A stretch of 48,215 nt of DNA, taken from positions 1 to 48,215 of the forward strand of contig JAKISY010000026.1 of NCBI GenBank assembly GCA_021648365.1, read 5' to 3'. This stretch comes from Verrucomicrobiales bacterium (GTDB lineage: Bacteria > Verrucomicrobiota > Verrucomicrobiia > Verrucomicrobiales > DEV007). A program made the position numbers and the translations under genes. Each line of letters starts with the position of its first letter. Position 1 is the stretch's first letter. Shown piece by piece: positions 7,554 through 15,658 of this stretch. The notes beneath the pieces are model-generated. The model searched no databases. It was given only the letters and a program-made list of their open reading frames with translations, and was not told the DNA's origin.

Positions 7554-8468
7554 TTATGCGTTTTCTGCGATGTAGAGCAGATGTTGATCAGTGGTTCCAC
7601 AGCATCCGCCGAGGATGCGGGTGCCATGAATTTGGTTGAGCTTGACCATGTGGTCGCCCCAATCTTCGAGGGATTCTTGTTGGGTGGCATTGGATTTTTC
7701 GAGTTCGCAGGTGTCTAGCGAAGAGGCGTTGGCTTGGAATCCGATCAGTCGCGAGAAAACAAAGTCGCTCTGTTTTTCTGGGCAGAGAAAAGTAGGATAG
7801 GCGCAGTTGACCATGTAGCCGAGTAGGGGGTGGTCTAGCTCTGCGTCGATGGTGCGTATGGCATCTTCTAAGCTATGCCCGTCGAGCACTTGCCCTTGAC
7901 GATTGATGCAAAAACTGACGATGGATGGCGTGCCAGTGGCGGTCATGGCTTGTGCCATGCCTAGAGCTTCACTGACGGAGGGCAGGGTTTGTCCGTCAAG
8001 AAAATCGACTCCTGCGGCGCTTAGTTCTTGAGCTTGTTGTTGATGGAAGGACTGTGCTTGTTCGGCGCTAAGAGCTTGGTCGGGTGAATAACAATCGTTT
8101 TTGGGACCTAGTAGTCCACCGACCTTGATCGGTGGGGATGCAGGATGCTGTTGCTGGGCTTGATCACGCAGTTCGAGCATGTAGTTCACCGCATCGGTGT
8201 TGATGGTGGCTGGCACGTTTGCCTTGGCGACACGATCAGGGTCGAGTCGCCAAGTGGGTGCTGCTAACATGATGGGGAGTTTATATTTTTGGGCGAGGTC
8301 GATGTATTGCTGGTAGATCGCGCTCATTTCCCCGACCTGATCTTGATCGTAGATGAGCGGGGTGTTGAAAAGGGTGGGGTGCAGGTCCACTCCCTCTATG
8401 CGACGCAGGCGTTCGGCGATGGCTGCTTCGGCGAGAATGAGGGGGGATTCTGCGAGCAGTTTTTTCAT
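7554..8468 (-). CDS. Homocysteine S-methyltransferase family protein
   Basis: The 304-residue protein has the fold signatures of the zinc-dependent homocysteine methyltransferase family: GGLLGPKND (about 117-125), GVDFLDGQTLPSVSEALG, and the three zinc cysteines Cys222 (VNCAYP) and Cys289-Cys290 (GGCCGTTDQHL). Such enzymes transfer a methyl group to homocysteine from S-methylmethionine, SAM or a similar donor. The Gly-Ala-Asn context differs from MetH, so it is a stand-alone enzyme. The donor cannot be told from sequence. It lies just downstream of lysA on the same strand. Confidence 0.85.
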   Translation of the reverse strand: MKKLLAESPLILAEAAIAERLRRIEGVDLHPTLFNTPLIYDQDQVGEMSAIYQQYIDLAQKYKLPIMLAAPTWRLDPDRVAKANVPATINTDAVNYMLELRDQAQQQHPASPPIKVGGLLGPKNDCYSPDQALSAEQAQSFHQQQAQELSAAGVDFLDGQTLPSVSEALGMAQAMTATGTPSIVSFCINRQGQVLDGHSLEDAIRTIDAELDHPLLGYMVNCAYPTFLCPEKQSDFVFSRLIGFQANASSLDTCELEKSNATQQESLEDWGDHMVKLNQIHGTRILGGCCGTTDQHLLYIAENA

Positions 8469-8514
8469 GGTGGGAATGGATGGGGGATGAACAGCTTACA
8501 AAGCTGTGACACAC

Positions 8515-9819
8515 CTATTTCGGGATGACTTCGCCAGCGATGAGGTCATCGAAAGTTTGGCGTTTGCGGATGACGTGGGACTGGGAACCATCGACCAAGA
8601 TTTCTGCGGGGAAGGGGCGTGAGTTGTAGTTGGACGCCATGACAAAGCCATAGGCTCCAGCACTGAGCACTGCGATGCAGTCGCCTTGTTCCAGTTTGGG
8701 GAGTTCGCGATCTTGGGCAAAGAAGTCGCCGCTTTCGCAGACGGGGCCGACGATGTCCACGGCGACGGTGTCCTCACTGGCGGGCTGTTTGACGGGCACG
8801 ATGTCGTGATGCCCTTGATAGAGCGCGGGGCGGATGAGGTCGTTCATGCCTGCATCGACGATTTCAAAAATTTTGCTACCGCCTTTCTTCTCATAGAGCA
8901 CTTCGCTGAGCAGGACTCCGGCGTTGCCTGCGATGAGGCGACCGGGTTCGAGGAAGATGGTTAGTCCTAGTGGTTTGAGCAAGGGGAGCAGCGCCTGTGC
9001 GTAGGCTTCGATGGTGATGGGCACGGCTGCTGTTTCATCGGAATCATCGCGAGACCACCAGGCGGCATCATGACTAGCGAGGGTGTCTTCGTAAACGATG
9101 CCGATACCACCACCGATGGAGAAAAATTCGATGCCGTATTGGGCTTTGAGGTCTTCGACCAGAGGGGTGACTTTTTTGACCGCTTCGATGAAGGGATCGA
9201 CGGAGGTCAGTTGCGAGCCGATGTGCATCTGCACGCCGCGCAGGGTGACGTTGGGGAGTTTGGCAGCGCGAGCGTAAGCGTCGGGGATGGATTCGAAGTT
9301 GATGCCAAATTTGTTGTCACTTTTGCCTGTGGAAATGTATTTGTGGGTTTTGGCATCGACGTTGGGGTTCACGCGTAGAGCGATGGGAGCTTTTTTTCCC
9401 ATTTCGCCTGCGATGTCATTGAGACGTTGGACTTCGGCTTCGGATTCGGCGTTAAAACAGCCGACGCCTTGTTCTAGGGCGTATTCGATTTCGCTGCGAG
9501 TCTTGCCAACTCCAGCGAAGGTGCATTTGGCAGGATCGCCACCTGCTTTGATGATGCGGTAAAGTTCGCCGCCGGATACGATGTCGAAGCCAGCACCACG
9601 TTGTGCGAGCAGGTTCAGGACGGCGAGATTGGAATTGGCTTTGGTGGCGTAACAGACCAGGTGGTCAACACCGTCGAGGGCTGCGTCGAGGCGGGTGAAG
9701 TGATCGACGATGGTGGCTTGACTGTAAACGTAGAGAGGGGTGCCGTGCTCTTGGATCAGATCTTGCAGATCGACGTTTTCGCAGTGTAGGCTGTTGTTTT
9801 GATAGTGGAAAGAGTGCAT
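8515..9819 (-). CDS. lysA: Diaminopimelate decarboxylase
   Basis: This 434-residue type III PLP enzyme catalyses the last step of lysine synthesis, meso-diaminopimelate to lysine + CO2. Lys60 (CYATKAN) is the likely Schiff-base lysine. GAGFDIVSGGE, SIGGGIGI, FLEPGR and VGPVCESGDFFA are all present; the last carries the active-site Cys contributed across the dimer. An insertion of about 25 residues (around 245-270, rich in Asp and Ser) precedes the EPGR block. The length is otherwise normal. Confidence 0.96.
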   Translation of the reverse strand: MHSFHYQNNSLHCENVDLQDLIQEHGTPLYVYSQATIVDHFTRLDAALDGVDHLVCYATKANSNLAVLNLLAQRGAGFDIVSGGELYRIIKAGGDPAKCTFAGVGKTRSEIEYALEQGVGCFNAESEAEVQRLNDIAGEMGKKAPIALRVNPNVDAKTHKYISTGKSDNKFGINFESIPDAYARAAKLPNVTLRGVQMHIGSQLTSVDPFIEAVKKVTPLVEDLKAQYGIEFFSIGGGIGIVYEDTLASHDAAWWSRDDSDETAAVPITIEAYAQALLPLLKPLGLTIFLEPGRLIAGNAGVLLSEVLYEKKGGSKIFEIVDAGMNDLIRPALYQGHHDIVPVKQPASEDTVAVDIVGPVCESGDFFAQDRELPKLEQGDCIAVLSAGAYGFVMASNYNSRPFPAEILVDGSQSHVIRKRQTFDDLIAGEVIPK

Positions 9820-9905
9820 GGTATGAATCAGTGAATTTTGAAGAGGAAAGTAGCGGGGGGAGCAACTGGGTCAAGAAATATGCGCTTGCCAGTTCGCTCG
9901 TAGGG

Positions 9906-10223
9906 TTAAAAGAAATCACCGAAGACAGGCGGGATTTCTCTCATGACAGTGCGAAGGCTTTCTCCTTCTTTACGAAAGGTTTCGTCCAACGCTTTATTCT
10001 CAGTAGCTGCGGAACTAAGCAGGCGTTCTACTTTTCCTTGATATGCATTCACAAATCGATCTCGATAAGGATGGCGTATGTCGGTCCAATGTTTCAGCAA
10101 GCGATTTCGGAAAGATGGTGATTTCCACAACATCCTCCCATATTGTAATCGAGCCCAGTCATCAGGAACAAAAAAAGGATCAAAATCAGCTCCGCCTGAA
10201 GGCATGTCTTTAAGCATTTTCAT
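9906..10223 (-). CDS. Hypothetical protein, partner of the nucleotidyltransferase-like gene
   Basis: The 105-residue soluble protein has no family I recognise. It starts at ATG 10223 (MKMLKDMPSGG) inside the last codons of the preceding gene, a 14-base overlap that implies translational coupling. The frame extends further upstream, but that would overlap the neighbour more deeply. The protein is charged, with aromatic residues in its middle (RLLKHWTDIRHPYRDRF). Pairing with a nucleotidyltransferase suggests a toxin-antitoxin or abortive-infection module. Confidence 0.6.
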   Translation of the reverse strand: MKMLKDMPSGGADFDPFFVPDDWARLQYGRMLWKSPSFRNRLLKHWTDIRHPYRDRFVNAYQGKVERLLSSAATENKALDETFRKEGESLRTVMREIPPVFGDFF

Positions 10224-10704
10224 GATTCGCCTCGGTATAAACCCACTGTAGCATATATTGAGCGTGAGATATATCTCTGGGTTCATTTCTTTTTAGCTTC
10301 GGGGCTAATAAATCTTCTACACACGGAACGGTTAAGGCAAGCTTCCCATATTTTTTTGATTTGCATCGTTCAAGCCACCCCTTTGGTAAGGTTTTCAGCA
10401 CCATGTCTGGCATCAAATTGATATGTTAGCCATGCTTTTTCTCAAACTTACTGCCAATGATAGAGTTGTAAGCAAGCATCGCAACTTCTTCGCTGGAGGT
10501 AATGGGATCAACATCCATGCTGTTTTCTGGCAAAGGGTCGTTCCTTCCGGACTCATGAGCGTGCCAAAGCAAAGCTCCAGACCCAATGAGAATCATCTCG
10601 CCTTCATGATGGAGGGTTTCTCCCCAAGCGCTCAGCCAGTCGATGATCTGGCTTGGATATGACAATTCTCTTGCTGAAATAATTACAAAATAGTGGAATA
10701 GCAA
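10210..10704 (-). pseudogene. Nucleotidyltransferase-like (AbiEii/DUF6036-type) gene with an in-frame stop
   Basis: Two open segments, 10704-10426 and 10425-10210, share one frame and are split only by TAA at 10426-10428. The first carries GEMILIGSGALLWHAHESGR followed by SMDVD, as in nucleotidyltransferase-fold proteins of the AbiEii type. The second carries VPCVEDLLAPKLKRNEPRDISH, like the conserved DLL..K....RPKD..D region of that family. The stop separates KKHG from HINLMPDM. The split suggests recent inactivation or a sequencing error, unless the stop is read through. The downstream partner gene is intact. Confidence 0.65.
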
Positions 10705-10799
10705 GTTTTTGCCGAACCTTTTTTCCAGATTATCATGATTTATGTCTGCGTTCTATCGGTAAGAATCAGTTGCGTGGTTTTACTAGGATCAATGGGAAA

Positions 10800-11495
10800 T
10801 CAGCGATTGGGGTTGGCGATCAGTTCGGTAGTGCCGTCGGCGTAAACTACGGCGATGGAGTTGATGTGAGCTGGGGCGATTTCTTGGATGACGACCACTT
10901 GGGAGGATACGGCAGGTAAAACGGGGCGTTGATGTGAAACGAGTTTGAAGGCGGGTTGCGAGGTTTTTTTGAAAGAATGAACACTGCGTAGGCAATCTTG
11001 TAGGTCGAAGGTATTGATGTAGTGGCCTTCGAGATCAGTCCATTGTTTGGGGTAAACTCCACGGTGATCCTGGGCGTAGGCTTCGGCGGCAAAATAAAGT
11101 CGGGAGGCGTGCTGTTGGCTCTGCTGTTGGCGGTATTGGGTGAGCTTCTGGGTGGCGGGTTGATAGATGAAGACGAGTGTCATCATCAGTAGGGAGGTGG
11201 CGATCAGGGTGAGATAGCCCATCACTACGCCTGACATGGCTAGACCTTCACCCTCGAGTGGCCCTGAGGAGTGACGGATGCGATTGATCGCCACATGGCC
11301 GGCGATGATGGCGATGAGGGCGAAAATCGCTCCGACAAAAATGAATAAAGTAAAAAACGATAGGATGCCGCAGACTAAGCTGATGACTGCGGCGCGTGGT
11401 GTGGCGCGATAGACAGAGTTAGCTGGTGGTGGAGAATTTTGTTGAAGCGACGGCACGGGTGGCAGCGAGCTAGGGTGATGTTGGGCTGTGGTCAC
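10800..11495 (-). CDS. DUF4190-domain membrane protein with a pseudopilin-like C-terminal domain
   Basis: The 231-residue protein has a proline-rich cytoplasmic N-terminus (1-30) and two membrane segments (about 35-65 and 85-110) with the DUF4190 pattern SLVCGILSF and GHVAINRI, then GLAMSGVVMGY. The soluble C-terminus (about 130-231) includes LYFAAEAYAQDHRGVYPKQW, like the segment after the membrane helix in major-pseudopilin-type proteins. This arrangement is common in Verrucomicrobia and Planctomycetes. Its function is unknown. The gene follows the MidA-like gene on the same strand. Confidence 0.75.
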   Translation of the reverse strand: MTTAQHHPSSLPPVPSLQQNSPPPANSVYRATPRAAVISLVCGILSFFTLFIFVGAIFALIAIIAGHVAINRIRHSSGPLEGEGLAMSGVVMGYLTLIATSLLMMTLVFIYQPATQKLTQYRQQQSQQHASRLYFAAEAYAQDHRGVYPKQWTDLEGHYINTFDLQDCLRSVHSFKKTSQPAFKLVSHQRPVLPAVSSQVVVIQEIAPAHINSIAVVYADGTTELIANPNR

Positions 11496-11575
11496 GAATA
11501 GAGATGGAATGGGGAGGTAGTGTGGTCAAAGATGCTGCGAGGCGCAAGGGAATTCAGAGTGGGGATGCAGCGGGT

Positions 11576-12697
11576 TCAGATTTTGTGCTGTAGTAGGACT
11601 TGAAAGGCGCTGCCGCTGCCATCGGGATCTTGGATGGAGTGGGCGTGAGATGGGGGGGCGGGCGCGGTCACATCGGAGTGTGCCTTGCCAGGGATTTTGT
11701 TTTGCAGTTGATGGCGTTGGGTGAAATGATGAAGTGATTCGAGGCGGATATTTTTGAATCCGCAATGCTCGCCCCAAATTTCTAGGTCGGTGAAATTCAC
11801 GTCGGCGGTCAGGTCTTGTTTGCCGAAGCGTTGGTAGATGGCAGCTCCGCGCAGGCACTGGTGTCGATAGTAGGCGCGCAGGCTGCCTTCGGGGCGGCGA
11901 TGGTAGAGGTGGTCTATGGCTGCACCATAATCGATGGTTAATATCGAACCGTGTTGTAGGGAGTCTGACCAAGACTGCATCCAGTCACGAGCACTGCGGT
12001 GAAATTCGCGTCGAGTGCCGTCGGGCAAGTTTTTGCTGTTTGAGTTGAGGATGGAAAAATGAGGGGCGAGCCGTTTGATCTGGTCATGGCTAAGTGGCAC
12101 AAAAACTTCTCGCAATCCAGATTCTGGATCAAAGCGCAGATGGATTTCTTGCCATTGTTGGTTTGCAGCATGCCAGCGAATCGCGGTGGCAGGAAAGGCG
12201 TCGATCAACTCGTTGGAGAAGATCAAAGCATGACCGGAAGCACTGGAGAGAGCGGATGGCATGTCTTGGTGCCAGTAGCAATGTTTGCGGAATGCTTGGA
12301 GCTTTTGTTGCTGGCGTTGTAGCAGGGGGGCGGAGGTTTCGACTAGGTGATATCGAATACGGCGGCGCTTCCACCAAGACCAGGTGCGTAAGATGTCGTG
12401 AGCGAGAGAGCCGTCTCCACAACCTACTTCGATGACGTGCAGCGGGCGTGCATTTTTTAGTAAAGGCGAGCTATCGCGTTCTCTTAGAATCCACGCAGAG
12501 ATGGATTGAGCGAGCAAGGGAGAGAGTTCGGCAGCAGTGGTGAAGTCGGATCGCTGACCACCTACAGCTTGGATGTTGCTAGCGTAATAACCAAAATCGG
12601 GGTGGTAAAGAGCTAGCTGCATGTAGCGCTCGAAGGATAATTGTCCTCCGTTTTCAGCAAAGTGATCGGCGAGAAAGCGGGTGACCGATGTTGGCAC
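11576..12697 (-). CDS. MidA/NDUFAF7-type SAM-dependent methyltransferase (COG1565)
   Basis: The 373-residue protein matches the DUF185 family. It has an N-terminal segment with GGQLSFERYMQLALYHPDFGYYAS, the FTTAAELSPLLAQS block, and a SAM-binding glycine motif HVIEVGCGDGSLAHDIL (about 88-104). FSNELIDAFPA and LTIDYGA follow. The mitochondrial relative NDUFAF7 methylates an arginine of a complex I subunit; bacterial targets are mostly unknown. The end is a little divergent. It lies 11 bp downstream of the beta-helix transferase gene, so the genes form one operon. Confidence 0.88.
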   Translation of the reverse strand: MPTSVTRFLADHFAENGGQLSFERYMQLALYHPDFGYYASNIQAVGGQRSDFTTAAELSPLLAQSISAWILRERDSSPLLKNARPLHVIEVGCGDGSLAHDILRTWSWWKRRRIRYHLVETSAPLLQRQQQKLQAFRKHCYWHQDMPSALSSASGHALIFSNELIDAFPATAIRWHAANQQWQEIHLRFDPESGLREVFVPLSHDQIKRLAPHFSILNSNSKNLPDGTRREFHRSARDWMQSWSDSLQHGSILTIDYGAAIDHLYHRRPEGSLRAYYRHQCLRGAAIYQRFGKQDLTADVNFTDLEIWGEHCGFKNIRLESLHHFTQRHQLQNKIPGKAHSDVTAPAPPSHAHSIQDPDGSGSAFQVLLQHKI

Positions 12698-12708
12698 AGT
12701 GGCGAAGG

Positions 12709-13380
12709 TTAGGAGTTTTTAGCGGTTTCGCCTGCGGCTAAACTGCCGACCCAGTGGGTGCAGGGGTAGATGACGCAGCGGGTGCCGAGCAAGCTGCCAG
12801 GGCTGAGGACGCTGTTGCAGCCGATTTCACAATGGTCACCGATGATGGCTCCGAATTTTTTCAAATGGGTGTTGAGTTTCCCCCCGTCAGTCAAGCGCAC
12901 CGTGACTTCGGCGCAGTCGAGGCGCACATTGGAGAGGATCACACCAGCTCCGAGGTGGGCTTTGTGACCGAGGATGGAGTCGCCGATGTAATTGAAGTGG
13001 GGAGCGGCGCTGTTATTAAATAGTAGGCAGTTTTTGAACTCGGAGGAATTGCCGAGCATCACATTGTCACCAGCGATGACGTTTTCTCTCACATAAGCTC
13101 CACTGCGAATGGTGCAGTTGCAGCCGATCCATGCTGGACCTTTGATGACGGCGTTTGCTTCGACGACGGTGCCGGGCCCGATATAAACATCGGAACCGAT
13201 GATGGCTCGTTCGTGGATCTCTCCATTGAGCCGTTCCCCTTTGAGTGCGTCGAGTTTATCGCGCAGGTAGTCTGCTATGCGAGGGATCGCTGCCCATACT
13301 GGCTCATCTTGGTCGAACAAGCTGGTGTGCTCGCAGTGATCCAGATTGAGGAATTGACTGGCGGAAAAGTTCGAATCCAT
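12709..13380 (-). CDS. Left-handed beta-helix transferase (GlmU C-terminal/LpxA-like)
   Basis: I place the start at 13380 (MDSNFSAS), giving 223 residues. The longer frame from 13422 would overlap frr by 35 bp. Hexapeptide repeats cover about residues 55-205 (IIGSDVYIGPGTVVEANAVI, IRSGAYVRENV, LGAGVILSNV, IGDHCEIGCNSVLSPGSLLG) and form a left-handed beta helix, the fold of acyl and sugar-nucleotide transferases. The block HLGAGVILSNVR resembles the GlmU acetyltransferase part. There is no N-terminal nucleotidyltransferase domain, so it is not full GlmU. The substrate is probably a sugar phosphate or sugar nucleotide. Confidence 0.8.
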   Translation of the reverse strand: MDSNFSASQFLNLDHCEHTSLFDQDEPVWAAIPRIADYLRDKLDALKGERLNGEIHERAIIGSDVYIGPGTVVEANAVIKGPAWIGCNCTIRSGAYVRENVIAGDNVMLGNSSEFKNCLLFNNSAAPHFNYIGDSILGHKAHLGAGVILSNVRLDCAEVTVRLTDGGKLNTHLKKFGAIIGDHCEIGCNSVLSPGSLLGTRCVIYPCTHWVGSLAAGETAKNS

Positions 13381-13387
13381 GGTCTGA

Positions 13388-13954
13388 TCAAACCGTAAGG
13401 ATTTCTTTTTCCTTGTGGTCAAAGTGTTCGTTGATGGATTTGACGTATTTGTCAGTAAGATTTTGCACTTCTTTTTCTAGATCGTGGAAGTTGTCTTCGG
13501 TGATATCGCCCGCTTTGTGTCCAGCTTTGAGCTTGTCCATGCTGTCGTGACGAGAGGCGCGCACTCGGACTCGCCCTTGCTCCGCCATGTCTTTGACCAC
13601 TTTCACTAGGTCCTGACGTCTTTCATGAGACAGTTCAGGAATAGGTAGGCGGATGATTTTCCCATCGACAGAGGGATTGATACCCAGTTTAGATTCTGTC
13701 AGTGCTTTTTCGATTTCTTGCAAAGTGCTAGGGTCGAAAGGGTTGACGGTGATCATGCGCGGGTCAGGAGTGGAGATCATCGCCAACTGTTTGAGTTTCA
13801 TCGAAGATCCATAACTTGCGACATGCACATTGATGCCTTCGACTAAGCTGGGATTAGCTTTGCCAGTGCGCACGGTGGACATTTCGTGCAGCACGTAGTC
13901 CACGCCTTTTTGCATTGCGTCTTCAGTTTCGAGTAGGATTTCTTCAGCTTCCAT
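13388..13954 (-). CDS. frr: Ribosome recycling factor
   Basis: The 188-residue protein has the standard RRF length. It carries the signatures VRTGKANPSLV, ITVNPFD, IEKAL..SKLGINPSVDG, IRLPIPELSHERRQDLVK and RVRASRHDSMDKLK. Together with EF-G it splits post-termination ribosomes. It follows pyrH by 33 bp, the usual bacterial order, though rpsB and tsf are not upstream here. Confidence 0.98.
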   Translation of the reverse strand: MEAEEILLETEDAMQKGVDYVLHEMSTVRTGKANPSLVEGINVHVASYGSSMKLKQLAMISTPDPRMITVNPFDPSTLQEIEKALTESKLGINPSVDGKIIRLPIPELSHERRQDLVKVVKDMAEQGRVRVRASRHDSMDKLKAGHKAGDITEDNFHDLEKEVQNLTDKYVKSINEHFDHKEKEILTV

Positions 13955-13987
13955 GTTGTTAGGATATTTTAGAGGTGAAATTTCAAA

Positions 13988-14728
13988 TTAAGCATCGCAG
14001 GATGTTGCTTCTTCTGCATAGACTAATGAACCTAAAGCCTCTCCGGTCAAGGCGCGACGGATATTTTCCGGTTCGGTCATATCAAAGATAATGACGGGTT
14101 TGTTGTTGTCGCGACAGAGGCTAAAAGCGGTGGAGTCCATCACTTGCAGACCTTGGGTCAAAGCTTCGGTGAAGCTGATTTTGTCATAGCGTTTAGCATC
14201 TGAATGCACGTTGGGGTCTTTGTCGTAGATGCCATCCACTTTTGTCGCTTTGAGAATCGCGTCGGCGCCGATTTCATTGGCGCGCAGGGCAGCGGTGGTA
14301 TCGGTGGAAAAGAAGGGGTTACCCGTTCCGGCGGCAAAAATCACGATGCGCCCGAGTTCTAAATGGCGGATTGCTTCACGGCGAATGAAAGTTTCGGCGA
14401 CGTTTTTCATTTCGATCGCCGACTGTACGCGGGTAGGCACGCCAAGAGCTTCGAGCATGCTTTGCAGTGCGAGCGCGTTCATCACCGTGGCGAGCATGCC
14501 CATGTAGTCTGCGGTGGCACGATCCATACCGCGATTACTGGCGCTGATGCCGCGCCAGAAGTTGCCGCCACCGACCACGAGGGCGATTTCGAGACCCGTT
14601 TGTTGGGCCTCTTTGATCTGCTCGGCGATGGCTTCGACGATTTCTGGGGAAATGTTATCCTGACTGCCCTCCTCGCGTAAGGCTTCACCACTCAGTTTCA
14701 GAACTACTCGCTTGAACTGTCTTTGCAT
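13988..14728 (-). CDS. pyrH: Uridylate kinase
   Basis: This 246-residue amino-acid-kinase-fold enzyme phosphorylates UMP to UDP. It has RVVLKLSGEAL at the start, VVGGGNFWRG (about 51-60), the UMP-binding RATADYMGMLATVMNALALQ, FAAGTGNPFFSTDTTAALRA and KATKVDGIYDKDP. It is full length and leads the pyrH-frr-transferase-MidA run. Confidence 0.98.
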   Translation of the reverse strand: MQRQFKRVVLKLSGEALREEGSQDNISPEIVEAIAEQIKEAQQTGLEIALVVGGGNFWRGISASNRGMDRATADYMGMLATVMNALALQSMLEALGVPTRVQSAIEMKNVAETFIRREAIRHLELGRIVIFAAGTGNPFFSTDTTAALRANEIGADAILKATKVDGIYDKDPNVHSDAKRYDKISFTEALTQGLQVMDSTAFSLCRDNNKPVIIFDMTEPENIRRALTGEALGSLVYAEEATSCDA

Positions 14729-14757
14729 TTATTTTTGTCAGGTTTTCTTTTGTTTAG

Positions 14758-14798
14758 AAAACAACATCATGCCTTGGATGCAAAGCTTAATGTTGTTT
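14758..14798 (-). terminator. Hairpin between the lipase-like gene and pyrH
   Basis: AAACAACAT (14758-14766) and ATGTTGTTT (14790-14798) form a 9-bp stem with a 23-base loop. On the minus strand the 3' arm ends in a short T-rich stretch. It lies between the lipase-like stop and the pyrH start, so it could be a weak terminator or part of the pyrH leader. The stem is AT-rich, so the call is tentative. Confidence 0.35.
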
Positions 14799-14815
14799 AA
14801 AACAAAATAATTATT

Positions 14816-15535
14816 TCAGCTACGATGGAAAAAATGGCTATGGCGGAGGAAATGCACTGTTTGTTCACAAGCGTCATGGTGATTCATGATGAAGGGGTGC
14901 GCAGTTTTGATCACTAGATGATCGTTCATTCCCGCGACTTTAGTATGCTCGATGGATACCTTGCCGTCATCGGCTCCAGAGATTATGAGGCTATTGATCC
15001 AGTTGATAGAGCGACTGCCCGCGATCACTCCGAGGGGAAAATCTGCTCGCCCCAGTGATCGAGGTGTTGAATGCTCGGTGATTCCTAACTCGCCACCTGC
15101 TGGGCCGTTGATCCATTGAAAGAGTTTCCATGAGCCCAAACGGGTCACCACTTCGCTACCCTGATTGGGAGGAGCTAACATCACCACTTTGCCCAGTTGA
15201 GGAACTCGATGGCGTTTGAGGTAGGAGCGCACTAAGATGCCGCCCATCGAGTGAGTGACAAAATGAATCTTACCTGCGCCTTCAACGAGGCATTGTTGTA
15301 CCGCTTTGCCGATGAAATTATCGCTGAGCTGTTTGATCGAAGCAGATCGGGAGGGGTAGTTCAGGTTCAAAACTTGATAGCCAGAAGCTTTGAGGTAGCG
15401 TTCCATCACTTGCATCGACTGCGAGCTGCGACACAGGCCATGCACGAGGATGACTTGCTCATCGTTGGCGGCACAGCGTTGAGCAAATGATGCGGAAAAG
15501 AAAAAGAACAGGATGGCACGGGAAAATGTGATCAT
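14816..15535 (-). CDS. Secreted lipase-like alpha/beta hydrolase
   Basis: With the start at 15535 (MITFSRAIL) the protein has 239 residues and a signal peptide ending near FAQRCAA; the longer frame adds a poor N-terminus. It has the alpha/beta-hydrolase oxyanion segment VILVHGLCRSS, the nucleophile elbow THSMGG, a conserved AP.NQGSEV block, an acidic SGADDGKVS and a late His in MNHHDA. This resembles the PGAP1/triacylglycerol-lipase type that acts on periplasmic or outer-membrane lipid substrates. The substrate is unknown. Confidence 0.82.
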   Translation of the reverse strand: MITFSRAILFFFFSASFAQRCAANDEQVILVHGLCRSSQSMQVMERYLKASGYQVLNLNYPSRSASIKQLSDNFIGKAVQQCLVEGAGKIHFVTHSMGGILVRSYLKRHRVPQLGKVVMLAPPNQGSEVVTRLGSWKLFQWINGPAGGELGITEHSTPRSLGRADFPLGVIAGSRSINWINSLIISGADDGKVSIEHTKVAGMNDHLVIKTAHPFIMNHHDACEQTVHFLRHSHFFHRS

Positions 15536-15566
15536 GATGATATGGATTACACTACGCGACAAAAAA

Positions 15567-15604
15567 TATTTAACCGTAGATTTACGCAGATATTTCTATC
15601 TTGG
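15567..15604. repeat. Degenerate AACCG...ACGCAGA intergenic motif
   Basis: The short stretch from 15571, with TTAACCGTAGATTTACGCAG, resembles one near 25806, with GAACCGTACGCGGAGACGCA. Related AACCG/ACGCAGA motifs recur between genes in many bacteria. It sits between the lipase start and the recQ stop, two genes on the same strand. I assign no function. Confidence 0.25.
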
Positions 15605-15658
15605 ATTCAAGACGGCAAGCATCTCCGGTATTCCGACAATGCAACTGTTTGAGCGCTA

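Noticed and set aside
13381..13422. Start of the beta-helix transferase at 13422
   Set aside because: It would overlap frr by 35 bp with a basic tail; MDSNF at 13380 is the better start.
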